Assembly: GCA_002897115.2 (NCBI GenBank)
Contig: BCIH01000003.1
Coordinates: 392,010-456,009 of the forward strand
Direction of reading: 5' to 3'
DNA length: 64,000 bases
DNA from: Prototheca cutis
Lineage: Eukaryota; Chlorophyta; Trebouxiophyceae; Chlorellales; Chlorellaceae
Below the pieces are notes generated by a model. That model saw only the letters and a program-made list of their open reading frames with translations, was not told where the DNA came from and did no database searches. This document shows, piece after piece, positions 11,901 through 23,254 of this stretch. Position numbers and translations under genes: made by a program. Numbering within the stretch: position 1 is the first letter of the stretch; every line of letters starts with the position of its first letter.

Positions 11901-14900
11901 CGGGCGCAGGAGGCCAGAACAGCGCACAGGGCGCGCCGCAGGAACCAGCGGCCCTCACCGCCAAGGGCAGGTTGCGGAGCCATGCCTGCGACCGGCGTTT
12001 GACCGCGACCGAGATGATGAGCAGCATTTTAAGGGCCAGCAACCGCTGCAGCTCCGCACGGCCGATGGGTGGGGACGTACCGTCGTCGCCCTTGGCCGCG
12101 GCCGCAACCACCAGGCCAGCCCAGCGTGCCCAGCGTGCTGCATCGGGCACGCCATGCAGCCAGTCGTCCACCAGCGGTACTGCTGCCGCATACTGCAGTA
12201 CCGCCCATGCCGCCGCCAGCACGTCTGCCGCGGTCAACGCCCGCGACAGCAGGCGCTGCTGCTTCCGTTGTGTTGAGGCCATGGTGTCATCAACCGTGGC
12301 GTTGGGGTTCGGGTGCTGCTGTTCCTCGACAGCACCAGCAATGGGAACTGACTGCTGCTCTTCGCGGTCGCCCGCCCGCTCCTCGCCAGCATTACCAGCC
12401 GCCACCGCTGCCTGCCCGGGACTACGAACAACATTACTCCGCGTTCCACCACCACTACAACTACAGCCGACGCGCCAGAGCGCCGGGGGCAGCGCGACAA
12501 TCCCTGCCACAAGCAATGCAGGCAGCGCCCCCGGGCGCTGCATGCACGCAGCAAATGCACAGACGGCGACGATTTTCGAAGCGTGGAGAATGAGCAGGCG
12601 GCGCAGCCAGGGGCCCACGCCTCGCTGTGCCCGCAGGCGCGCGCGCTCCGCGCCCCGTGGGCCCAGGACCTGGCCCTCCAGCTGACGCCGCAGCGTGCCC
12701 AGTGTGAACAGCCTTTTGTACAGCGCTATCGCGGCGAGGACTACCAATGGCCGTGCCATGCCCGCCGCCCGCTGCGCATTTGTTGGGTGCAGAGGAATCC
12801 CAACGACCTCTTCGATGACCTCCCGCCACTGGACTGACATCGGGACGACGGTCTGCGCCGCTGCCGCCGGCACAGCGAGTTGTAAGAGTGTGTCCACAGA
12901 CGCCAGGCAGGCCAGCACGTACAGCGACGCCCAGCCTCCCGGGGACGAACGCTCCAGCACAAGCGCCCCACGCAGTTGCACCCAGCGGCCGCCCTGTGGC
13001 TGCCAGATCAGCGCCGCCAGCGCTGCACATAGGTACGCCAGTCCTAATGCTGCCAGTTCAGCGTCACACAGGAGCAGGCCGTATGCCACCAGCGCCACCA
13101 GCGCGGGGCCGTAGGCCACGGCCACGGGAGCCACCAGCCGCGCCCCGGGGTACCGCCGACTCAGCCGCGCACTCGGTGTTGGGAGTGGAGCGGCGGGTTG
13201 TGGTTGCAGTGATGGCCGGCGGTGGTGGGGGTGCTGTTGCTGCTGTGCTCCTGAGGTGGAGTCCCTTGGCTGGCCGGACTGCACACCACCCCTTGCATCA
13301 ACACCATCCTCGTCATCAAACCAGATGCAGGCGCGGCCCAGGCTTTCGTGCAGCGCTGCCAGCAAAGCCAGGAGCAGCAGCGGCACTGCATCGCGCGGGG
13401 TGATGTCGGGTCCCAGTCCTACAGCAGACCACGAGGGCTTTTCCATCGCCGTGCGCGCGGCCGGCACCGCCGCTCGCGCCAGTGCTGCACCGTACACCAC
13501 GGCAGTGTGCGTGGCCAGGGCAAGGCGCAGCACCCCGTGCCGGGGCACGGGAGGGCCCTCCAGGACGCGGCGAGGCAGGCGGGGCCGCAGCCCCCCCAGG
13601 CACCTCGACCCCAGCAGCCACAGGCCGCCCAGGAGGTATGCTGCATGCAGGGCGTCATAACGCGACACCGCCATGGCAAACATGCCGGCGACCAGGAGCA
13701 AGCCTGCTGCATACCATGTCGCGCACAGCAGCACCCACAGCGCTCGGCGCCACAGCGTCGGGCGGCCGGGCGGTGTCGTTCCGCGGGCGTCGGGCGACAC
13801 CCCCCGAGGTGCACGAACATGTGGTGGAGATGGCGGCTGGCCCCATGCCGGCTCGTCAGCTGCCGCAGACGACGAAAGTAAAGGCATGCGGAGGGCAGAT
13901 TCCGCGCCAGCATGCGTCGCGCGGCGGGAAGCTGTCGAGCCATCACTGTCGCCGTAGCGAGGGAGCGTCGCGGCGCGGGACAGGTGTGGAGAGGCGCGGT
14001 CTCCCCAGCGAGTCCCACGGTGACTCCCGCGTCGCTCAACTCCCTCAAGGCCATCGTCCTCTCTTCCCGCCAAATAAGCCCCAGCGGCCGACGTCGCCAT
14101 CATGGCTGCCAGCAGCGCCGAGGCCACGGCCGGAGGGGCCAGCGCATCCAGCCCCAGCAGCGCTGCTGGCGGGGCCAGCTGTCCCAGCCAGGGGAGCAGC
14201 GCCGTGCCGACGTAGCAGGCCAGCATCCAGGCCTGCAGACCTAGTGCAGTCAATCCGTACCACGACGCGCTCGCGGCATTAGGATTTGTCGTGGGAGAAG
14301 ATCCATAGGAACGTGGGCCCGGGGGAAGAGGGCGGGCAGCAGACGGCGATGGTTCCTGGGGTTGGCTTGCCTCGCCAGTGGCTAGATCGCAGCAACCCAC
14401 ACCACCACTGCCACCTCCACCGTCTGCACCGACAAGGCCCGGAAACGCTGCCAGCAACAACACAGCCCCCGGAAGGCAGGGCCGCACGAGCGCCAGCAGC
14501 GCGACGGCTGTGGCATAGACCGGAAACCGAGCCGCAGCCGCCGCAACCGCCGAGGCACCAGCCGCCACCAACGTGGGCAGCAGGCGGGCCAGCGCTGCGG
14601 CCACCGTGCTGGCCCCCCGCCGGCGCAACATGTCCGACAGCGTGTCTCGGCCCCGGGGACAAAGCTGCGCGGCCCCGATCGCCGCCACCAGCGCCGGTTG
14701 CGCGGCCAGATACAGCCGCCGCGCGGGGGGCAGGGACGCCCATTCCCTGAAATCGATTAAACCTAGCGCTGACGCAAGCGGGTGGTCGCCACTGGCAGAA
14801 GAACCAGCACCTTGCTTATCTTGCGGCAAGCTCAGCTGCCAGATATATGTTGCCAGCAACAGCCCTGCGGCATAGGCATGCACACCAAACCGTAGGCCGG

Positions 14901-15897
14901 CGACGGTCCCCGACTCGCCCTCATCGCCACGCTCCCCGCTGCCGCGAAGGGCGAAGAGCCGGCGTCTTGGATCGGGCCCGGCTGTCGCTGTCGTCATGGC
15001 TGTGGGCCTCGGAGCGGCGGCAGCCCAAGGCCAGGCCAGTGCCACGCAGACCAGCGGGGCTGCAAGCAGACTGGGCGATGCCAGTGCAAGCACTAGCAAC
15101 GCCGTTACAGCAAGCACATCAGACGTGGTGAGTGCGGGCCGCCGCCCCACGCCCGCGGGCGCGGCCCAGGGCCGCAGCCGCAGCGCGTGAAGCTCGTAGC
15201 CCTCGGCTTCCCGGCGGCGCCGAGCGGCCTCGACGCGCCCCAGCGCTGCCAGCTGCAGCCAGGCGGCCATGCCAGCGAGCACGACGGGCGCCGCCGCGCG
15301 AGCCAGGGCCACGCCGCCCGTGATCCGAGCCAGGCCCAGTGCGTGAAGCACAGCCTCCAGTGCCGGCACATGTGCCGTATACGCCAGCTGTGCTGCCAGG
15401 GTCAATAGCACAACCACCCATGCCAGACCTGATATTTTTGTTTTGAGGGAAGGGTATTTCAAGGCAGAAGAGATTTTGGGAGGGAGGCCCAGGAACACAC
15501 CCTCTTCTCCCCTCCAAGTGATGAGTTGCTGAACCAACAAACACCTGCACACGCCCCATGGACAATCACACCGAAGAGGCTGTGCCAGAGCTGCTTGCAG
15601 ATCATGGGGCCCCGGGCCCATCTGGAGACCCAGGGTGCAAAGACGACACTCCAGAGCACGGCATAGACCAGGACGACCAGACCTGGGAATGATGGGGTGC
15701 AGGGGATGGTTGTTGACATGCTGTCCCGTCGCACTGGACACCTGTCATGCCGAGTGGGGGCAAACCAAACCCTGCCTCCCACCACTCGTACCGATCAAGC
15801 CCTGGTTGATGAAGGCTGCCACAAAAAGCAGGATGGTGGAGACGGTGGGGATGAAGGGGGTCATCTCTACCTCCTCTCCCAGCAGGCTGCCCGCCAT
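4035..15897 (-). CDS. PIEZO: PIEZO-family mechanosensitive ion channel, about 15 exons
   Basis: PIEZO channels are very large trimeric plasma-membrane or vacuolar cation channels opened by membrane tension. The C-terminal exons match the family clearly: GLYTVFVYGIGRFLRL and YEDLPNTRRLAALCQ (4301-4493), then DIYIARAEGELALEEELYWALI to the stop at 4035. Other hallmarks are AVPFLYELRQLLDW (5995-6138) and the DWLKLEDI anchor exon (5441-5852). Exons 5293-4934 and 4794 to about 4575 encode the extracellular cap. The N-terminal blade is mostly two huge exons, 15428-11293 and 11142-8920, packed with membrane segments. Two short first exons (15897-15792, 15682-15545) keep frame through phase-1 junctions. 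Linkers rich in Ala, Gly and Ser are long, so the protein is near 3,000 residues. The last intron uses a GC donor (CAG|GCGAGT). The start is the first in-frame ATG before a hydrophobic segment; one at 15966 is possible. Confidence 0.92.
6244..6306. repeat. (CACCCA)n/(CA)n microsatellite in a PIEZO intron
   Basis: Imperfect CCCACA repeats pass into pure CA. The tract lies between the PIEZO exons ending at 6346 and starting at 6138. Confidence 0.9.
6628..6681. repeat. Poly-C tract followed by (AAAAAC)n in a PIEZO intron
   Basis: Two C runs are followed by A7 and four AAAAAC-type units. They lie between PIEZO exons 6847-6718 and 6510-6346. Confidence 0.9.
8779..8918. repeat. G-run and (GC)n/(CA)n tracts flanking one PIEZO intron
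   Basis: On the + strand, a long G run near 8780-8796 and a GCGC...CACACA tract at 8868-8914 sit at the two ends of the intron between exons 11142-8920 and 8763-8663. On the sense (minus) strand the donor GTGAGT runs straight into (GT)n, and the acceptor side is poly-C followed by (CA)n and AATGCAG. Confidence 0.85.
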
Positions 15898-16623
15898 CGC
15901 TCCCTGTGAGGCTGGGGGGGAGCCTTGCCTTGGCTGGGGACCCTGCACGGCAGCCCTATGGATCAACCGGCTTGGTGCCCAAGCGCAGGTACGTTGTCAG
16001 AGACTAGGCTTCGAAATCCATTTCGATCGCCCACTCCGGACACGGACTGTCGATGTGCTGTCGGGAGCAGTGGGCAATGCATGGGTCGCGGGCCGTCGTG
16101 CCTCGCTCACGCCAAGCACCCAGCTGCAGCGCCGCTGCGCAAACATGTTTCCGTCATCGCGCAATCCAACGCCCTCAAGCGACGTATCATGCCGCTGTAA
16201 AATTGCTTCTCTTGCTTGTTTGCCGAATGCATGCCCTGTGCGCGTGGCTGGGAGCACCGCCCCTGGAGCTCGAAGCCCCCGTGATCAGTTCGCTGCCGCT
16301 GCCAAGCGGAAGGGCCCGCTGGGCGCGNGCGAGCCGGGGGTGGCCCCCAGGAGCCAAACACCCCCTGCTACCGTCCGGCATGAGCGCAGGAGACCCAGCT
16401 CCAGGCACTCACTGTTCCAAACAACACACTGAATTTGTGTTTGGAGTCCATGCAATAGCACGGTTTGGACTCGAGCTAGGACCAGAGCTCGCGCGGCTGC
16501 GATAGCGTTCGCCTAAGTGCTCCACGAAAACGTCGTTCATGCAAGTTTCCTGAGGAGGCTAGCGCCGCTCGCGAGCCAGGAAGCGGCGTGGGCTTCTCGG
16601 TTTTCTTAGGGACTCTACGCACA
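15898..16623. promoter_or_regulatory. Divergent intergenic region between PIEZO (-) and MPP10 (+)
   Basis: No exon was recognised in these roughly 725 bases. The two genes start on either side and point away from each other, so both core promoters should lie here. No TATA box or other motif stands out by eye. Confidence 0.45.
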
Positions 16624-19600
16624 ATGTTGGCGGTCGGCACCCAAATTTCCATCGTCCTTCGCGACGGCGAGGTGCGTTGTGCTGGTGACTGTGCTGAGCA
16701 GGAGGGTGCGACCGGGTCGTGGTGCGGGGATGCGACTGTCCAGGCTTTGGAAGTTTTCAGGGCATACCCCATATCTTATATCATGTATTCCTACATGAAA
16801 CCACCCCATGGGAACGTGCACAGGAGCCGGTGACTGGCACAGTGCGGCACTGCAGTGCCACCGGTCGCAGCTGCCGGTTGCAACTGGAGGATGGTTCCCT
16901 GGAGCAGGTTAACCTTCCCAAGCACCAGTACAGCATTGTTGATGATGATACAGACTCTGATGCCGAGAGCGCAGACTCTGGAGGCAGCAGCGAGGAGGAA
17001 GATGTCGCTGAGCCATCAGCCGGCAGACACGCCAACGGCCATGCTGCTGCCCAGGGGCAGGCTGGGCAGGACAACGATGACAGTGTTAGTGAGGGCAATG
17101 CCCACGATGGTGATGCAAGCGACGACAACGTCAGTGAGAACGAGGGCGAATCAGCACGCTCCTCCTCTGAAGACGAGGGCGAAATGGCCCCGCTCTTGGA
17201 CATTCTGCCGCCTGCGGAGGCCGAGGCCGTTGATGCGCTGGCCGCTGCCGCCACACCGGCCTCGTTCCTGGAGCCGTCGGAAGAGCTGTCGGCTCTGTCC
17301 CGTCGGGCGGCGGCCGCGCTATACGCCGTGGCGGCTCGGGGCGCCGACGAGGCCGGCGCCGACGTGCTGCCGGAGCTTTACACCGACGGCTTTGACCCCG
17401 AACAGATCTGGCTGCAGCTGGACATGCTGGGAGCGCCGGCAATGGGCCGGGCTAGACGCCTGCTGAAGAAGACACATGGCGAGTTTGACTTGTTGACCCC
17501 CGAAAACGCCGAAGCCCTGGAAGGTGAGCGGGAGGATTGTGGTGGGTTTGGAGAGAGTTTTTCCCAGGTAACGGATGGGTCTGATTTCAGGGAGCGGAAA
17601 CTGTTTTGACCGCCTGCAATGTTCAGTGGTCTACGCCGTCGTGATGAAGGTGCTCAACCCCCTACCGATCGGCAACAATCCCACAGAGCTGCTGGGAGAC
17701 GCGAAGGCCGGGAGCGAAAGCGAGGGCGACTCTGAGGACTCTGAAGACAGTAACCGCATTGTTGGTGGCGAGCGCGCGGATCTCGAGGATCTCGACTATG
17801 CCGCCATGCTCGCCGCCGGTGGCAAGGGTGGATCAGACTCTGATGACGCCGCTGGAACCGACAACGGAGCNGCAGAAGCTGCCGGGAAGCCGGCCAAGCC
17901 GCGGCGTGCGCTGGCAGCGGTGGAGGACGACTACCTCAAGCTCGACGAGATGGAGGCGTTTCTGCAAGATGCTGAGCGTGCCGCCGCTGAAGAGGAAGAT
18001 GCGGAGCAGGGTGATGCCGGTGAGCCGCAATTGTGTTGTTGCATTTGGTAGTGGTTTGGGGTGTGAGAGTGTGTGTGTGTGTGTGTGTGNNNNNNNNNNN
18101 NNNNNNNNNNNNNNNNNNNNNNNNNNNNNNNNNNNNNNNNNNNNNNNNNNNNNNNNNNNNNNNNNNNNNNNNNNNNNNNNNNNNNNNNNNNNNNNNNNNN
18201 NNNNNNNNNNNNNNNNNNNNNNNNNNNNNNNNNNNNNNNNNNNNNNNNNNNNNNNNNNNNNNNNNNNNNNNNNNNNNNNNNNNNNNNNNNNNNNNNNNNN
18301 NNNNNNNNNNNNNNNNNNNNNNNNNNNNNNNNNNNNNNNNNNNNNNNNNNNNNNNNNNNNNNNNNNNNNNNNNNNNNNNNNNNNNNNNNNNNNNNNNNNN
18401 NNNNNNNNNNNNNNNNNNNNNNNNNNNNNNNNNNNNNNNNNNNNNNNNNNNNNNNNNNNNNNNNNNNNNNNNNNNNNNNNNNNNNNNNNNNNNNNNNNNN
18501 NNNNNNNNNNNNNNNNNGGGGGGCGCGGGCGCATGTTCTTGGGCGATGAACGGGCATGTGCAGCGTGTCCGCTCCCCCTCGCAGTTCCTTGATCTTGCAA
18601 GTGCAGCAAAAACACAAATGTACATGCTCATCAAATCTTGTATCACCCATGCGCCACCGTCTTCATCCCACAAATGACTCACACAGTCCAAGGGCTGGTC
18701 TTTGGGGAGGAAGAGGCTGCGATGATGGACGGTGAGGGTTCCGATGCGGAGGCCGGACGGGAGGCCATGTACGAAGACTTTTTTGGCCCTCGCCATGCCC
18801 GCGGCGCGGTGGCGCCCCTGCGCGTGCAGCCTGAGCGCCTGGGCCGTTCGGCCGCGGCGCTGCAGGCGGACCTGGAGGTCCGCGCGGCTGGTGATGATTC
18901 AGAGGAGGAGGATGCTCTGGACACCCAGCTGGCCGTGGATGAAGGAGAAGGTTCTGATGAGGGCAGCGAGGATGACCTAGATGCTGTGAGCGGCAGCGAT
19001 GCTGACGAGCTGGACGAGGAGGAGAATGTGTTGGACTCAGACAACGACGAGGGGGCGCTGTTTGCGCGGGGCAGGAAGGGTGCATCGGTGATGGAGGACT
19101 TGGAGGACCTCGGCACCAGTGACGACGAGGACGCGGCCTTTGTTCGCATGCCCGGCCACAGGACCAGGGACGAAAACCTTTCCACCCACGAGCGTCGCAT
19201 GGCCAAGGTCTGCTTGTTTGTCGATTGTGTGAGGACTGCTCTGTCATGCTATTGGCATCCATCCACCACTGCTGATGCTGTCTTGCACGACAAGATAACC
19301 TCCCCTTCCCCTCCCCCCCAAACACACACACACACGCGCGCACACCACACCACTGTCGCCACCGCCGCCACCCCTGACCCCACAACAGGTGGCAGAGCGG
19401 ATCAGGACGCTGGAGGAGGAGGCGATGGCGGAGAAGGCATGGTTCCTGCGCGGCGAGGTTGGCGGGGCGCAGCGCCCGCTGCACTCGGCGATGGAGGTGG
19501 ACCTGGACTGGGAGACGACGGTGGCGCCGCCGCCCGCGCCGACCGAAGAAAGCACAGCCAGTCTGGAGGACAGGATCCGCGCCCGAATTCTCGACCGCCG

Positions 19601-21212
19601 CTTTGACTCGGCCATCCGCACGGTCGCACCGGAGAAGGAAAGCAAGCGCAACGCCGACGCACCCGAGCTCGACGACAAGAAGAGCTCTAAAGGTCTGGCC
19701 GAGCTCTACGAAGCCGAGTACGTCCAACAAGTCACAGGCGTCACAGAGGACAAGGTGGGTGTTCGTTTGTGTGCATGCATCTCTTTTGCCGTTCTGTGCT
19801 TGGCACATGATATTGTCCAGACGGACTGGGCCAGCGGTGCCGCTTGGACACCTGCAAAGCCAGGTGCCTTGCACCGAACCCTAGACCCCTCATCACGACA
19901 CACAGGATGAGCCGATCCGAGCGACGGCGCGGACGCAGTTTGCCGCGCTGTGTGCAAAGCTGGACACCCTGTCACACATGCGGCTGCGGTGCGTGCTGAC
20001 TGAGTTGTTTGGTCCTGGGTCGGGGGAAGGATGGGGGTTTGAAGAGTTGGCACAAATGATACGCCTGGGAAATCTGGAAACAAACAGCGCTGCATACGAT
20101 CCTGCTGCGTTGTCAGCAGCTGCGACGGCCAGATGAGACTCCCAACGCCCCAAATTCTCCCTCCCACCAGGCCGCCAGCCCCAGTGGAGGAGGCGGGGCC
20201 CCGGCCGGATGTCCCGGCAATCATGATGGAAGAGGTTGCCCCACAGGCGCGTCGACCAATGGGGTGGAGGTTTTCTGGGCAATTCACCGGAATGTGCGCA
20301 TTCAACAAGCATGCATGCGCGGTGGGATGAAGGCGGGTGGAAATGCGACCCACCCCCGGTGCCAAGCATCCTTTCCTGGCCGGCCACAAACGTTCTCCTG
20401 CATCAGCAGCCACGGCCATTCCTTACAGCTAACAGCTCCCCAACCTCCTCCCTCCATGCAGTTTGTCTCCGAGGCGAGCCACAAGGCGCCGGAGGAAGTG
20501 CACGCCGCCGTCAAGACTGGCGGCGTGCAGGCTGCAGAGACGGAGCTGGAGCGGGAAGAAAGGAAGCGCAGGCGTGCACAGGTGCTTATGTCATGTTGGG
20601 TCTTGAGGGTTTTATTGAAGACAGGAATCCGCATGGTGACCACGTTTGGCCGGTGCCACGCGGCAGCAGGCCTGCCCTTTGCTTGCGATGCCTTTATCTG
20701 GCGGTCTTGCACCGAGCCGCAATCCAGCCACGCTTCCCATACACACCATGCTGTTCTTGCAGAAAAAGCGCGCTGGGAAAAAGCGGCGGGCGGCCAACGA
20801 GGAGCAGCGCGTGGCAATCGCCAAGAGTCGGGGCCTGGAGCCGGGCGCCTCCCGCAAGTCCGAGGCGGCTGCACTGGCACAACTCAAAAAGGCACGTGTA
20901 CATTGTTTTGCTGCCGCAAGGAATTCTTGGCTGTGCTGATGGGGGTTTGGGGGAATTATGAAGATGCAGGTTTGCGTATTTACCTTGTCTTGCGGTCTGT
21001 ATGGTCATCGACCCCCTTTACCCACCCACATACAATTCCTCCAGAGCAAGGCGAACAAGCGGGCACTGCAGGGTGGGGGCGAGAATGCCCCTGCCAAGGG
21101 CCACTACACCAAGTCCCGCGACGTGTTTGCCGCGCTGCAAAACGGCGGGGCCAAGCCCGCCGCTCCTGTCACGACAGCACAGGGGCCCTCAGCCAAACGC
21201 TTGCGGCTCTGA
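16624..21212 (+). CDS. MPP10: U3 snoRNP protein MPP10, with an unusual N-terminal extension
   Basis: MPP10 is a scaffold of the SSU processome in the nucleolus. It binds IMP3 and IMP4 and is needed for U3-guided 18S rRNA maturation. The family N-terminal helical region appears as FLEPSEELSALSRRAAAALYAVA, followed by LYTDGFDPEQIWLQLDM (about 17260-17430). Acidic runs come next, then DDYLKLDEMEAFLQDAE, YEDFFGP, STHERRMAKV, and VAERIRTLEEEAMAEKAWFLRGEV. The conserved C-terminal part (LEDRIRARILDRRFD, KGLAELYEAEYVQQ, RRAANEEQR) ends at the TGA at 21210-21212. The first two exons (16624-16671, then from 16824) add about 50 residues resembling a Tudor-like barrel, then an acidic stretch. These lie ahead of the usual start of the family. 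A 428-base N run lies inside one intron. MPP10 identity is clear; the early exon chain is less so. Confidence 0.9.
18067..18089. repeat. (GT)n microsatellite at the assembly gap
   Basis: GT dinucleotides run directly into the N run, which suggests that the repeat caused the assembly break. Confidence 0.9.
18090..18517. other. Assembly gap of 428 N inside an MPP10 intron
   Basis: The bases are unknown. The flanks are (GT)n on the left and a G run on the right. The gap lies between the MPP10 exon with EAFLQDAE and the one with YEDFFGP, so coding sequence could be missing, but family similarity does not require it. Confidence 0.95.
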
Positions 21213-21696
21213 ACATCATTGTCCTCCGGTGTGCGCTGCTGCGAGAGCTGCCATTTGTGTTCTGTCTGCAACGACCCTGGTGTTGTTGCTGCTGCTGTAA
21301 CATCGGCCATGAGATCCAGCTGTCGACAGACAGGGTACCATGCTGCGTGCATGGAATGCTACTGAATGCGCTCTGCCACGTGTGCCGCTTGCCCAGTCTG
21401 CACTTTCCCTGTCCTCTCACAGAAACAAAATAACAAACACTACCCTCATCAAATGCCCACACACCATCCCTCGGTGGCTCTGATTGTCTTCACACGCTGT
21501 TTGTCGTCGCGGCGATTTACAGCAACCACCTCGGTGGCACACGGGGGATGTCCTAGGTGATGCACTCCGAGAGCACAGCCGCCCTGCGCATTCCTCCCGC
21601 TCCACCCACACAGTCCACCAATGGAAATCGAATGAGGCGCCCGGGTGCAGGGCCGCCGCACCGCGCGCGGTTACCACATCCCGGGTCCATGCGCGC
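21213..21696. other. Convergent intergenic region, MPP10 / RPS15A 3' ends
   Basis: No coding exon is seen. The stretch should hold both 3' UTRs and polyadenylation sites. No tRNA or other RNA gene was recognised. Confidence 0.5.
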
Positions 21697-22694
21697 TCAG
21701 TAGAAGAAGCCGAGCAGCTTGCCACCGACCTTCTTCCGGCGGGCCTCCTCGTGGTCAAAGATGCCCTGGGACGTGGTGACGACAAAGTAGCCAAACTGGC
21801 GCGAGGGGAGCAGGCGGCTCACCCACTGCTCGATCTCGTCGGCGGCAAAGTCATAGCGGGGGGAGATGACACCGCACTTGTTCAGGCGGCCGTTCAGCTC
21901 GACGACAATCTTGCCAGACCGGCGGTTGTCCACAAACTCAAACTCACCAATGTAGCCTGCATGAAGGGTTTGAATTGAGACAGAAAGTGAGGAAAAAAGG
22001 GGGGGGGGGGCATGTGAGTGGTGCAATCATCCAAATCCCAATAGGAATATGCCATTCCGCTGGTGCAGCGTTCGCATCTGGACGCAGCGGCCGTGGTGCC
22101 GACCCTGCGGAGCAGCTTCCCGCCAGACACTGGCATCACGACCGTCGTCCCGAGATACGCGTGACGCTGCACTGCAGCCATGGCTCCGACTGTCCATGCG
22201 CACGAGCCATGCCAATTAGCCGGGTGCCTGAGTCAGGTCCACCACCACCACCTTCGCCGGCGGGACTCGAGTCCGGCCGGCNCCAGGAGGAGCTCCATGG
22301 CAGACTGTGAGCCCTCTGCTGTCTCAAAAAAGTCCATGCTGCCTTCCCATGATGACGACATAAAAACAATTGTCCAATTCCTGCGCCAATGGCGCCATGG
22401 CGACGTACCGTGCTTCTGCATGACCTGCAGGAACTTGATGACCACCTTCGAGGAAGGGCGGATCAGCACCTGCTTCTTCCCCTTCTTCTCCGCATTGTAC
22501 ATGCTCTTCTGCGGGTTGGGAATCCGTGAATAAACGGGAAAGAACTCAGTACTGCAGCTGGAACGCTGCGTATCGCCTCCTGCGAACACCTCTGCGCCTC
22601 GACGGTGCACTCGCACACCCCGCTCTTTGCACAGCGCTCTCGCTCTCCGACTTACGAGGGCATCGCCGAGGACGCTGATGCGCACCTGCACCAT
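21697..22694 (-). CDS. RPS15A: 40S ribosomal protein uS8 (RPS15A)
   Basis: uS8 binds the central domain of 18S rRNA in the small subunit. Three exons join cleanly. They are 22694-22656 (start [13 protein letters not shown]), 22508-22409 ([23 protein letters not shown]) and 21956-21697. The last contains [52 protein letters not shown] and [19 protein letters not shown]. Together they give 132 residues, close to the usual 130, with canonical GT/AG sites in the expected phases. The residues V-Q-V after the initiator replace the more common V-R-M or V-R-I. The gene ends about 480 bases from MPP10 and converges on it. An isolated N (22282) lies in intron 2. Confidence 0.97.
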
Positions 22695-23254
22695 AGAATG
22701 GGTGAGAACGCGTCAAAGACCGGTCATACCGCACGAACACTCGCCCAGCTCCCTTCTCGGCCTCCACAGGGGCCCTGGCAGCCGTCCCAGCTCAGCCCCC
22801 GCCCTGCCGCGAGCTCCACTCACCATCCTGACCAGCTCCTTGTGCCGACCAGGTTCCTACTTGGCTACAGTATCGCCAAAAAGAGGGCGAAGCCGCCGAT
22901 GCGTGGGCAATTCCCGACAAGCTTGGTGCGGCCCGGGTCTATGTTCGCAGCGCCCGCCAAAAACTATATCTCGCGCCCTGGGGTCAACCATTCACGGGAC
23001 AAGCGGATGCCGGTCACCTGTGATCCGGGGGCTCATCACCCCTTTCAAAACACCGCCAGCCTTGAGACACTTCATAGAGTCTACATTTTCAAAAGATATC
23101 AGCTACACGGAATATCAATGCTGCTCAAAAGCAGGTATGTCATAGACAGGGCAATGGGACGAGATGGTCTTGCTTGTGCTACACATGCTATTGGCATTCC
23201 ACTCTGGCCAGCGGGTCAGTGCCCTGTGAGACTTGCCCCCTCCTCCGGCACATG
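22695..23254. other. Intergenic between RPS15A 5' end and the Mit_KHE1-like gene 3' end
   Basis: Both neighbours are on the minus strand. The RPS15A promoter should lie next to 22695. No exon, RNA gene or repeat was recognised. Confidence 0.4.

Noticed and set aside
11361..14750. Long + strand open frames opposite the PIEZO blade exons (for example 11558-12685, 13482-14282)
   Set aside because: They are the antisense of very GC-rich coding exons with strong third-position bias. They show no domains and are Arg/Ala/Pro-rich, typical of shadow frames.
16440..16520. tRNA-like words (GAGCTCGCGCGGCTGCGATAGCG) upstream of MPP10
   Set aside because: No acceptor stem, T arm or B box could be paired in normal or permuted order.
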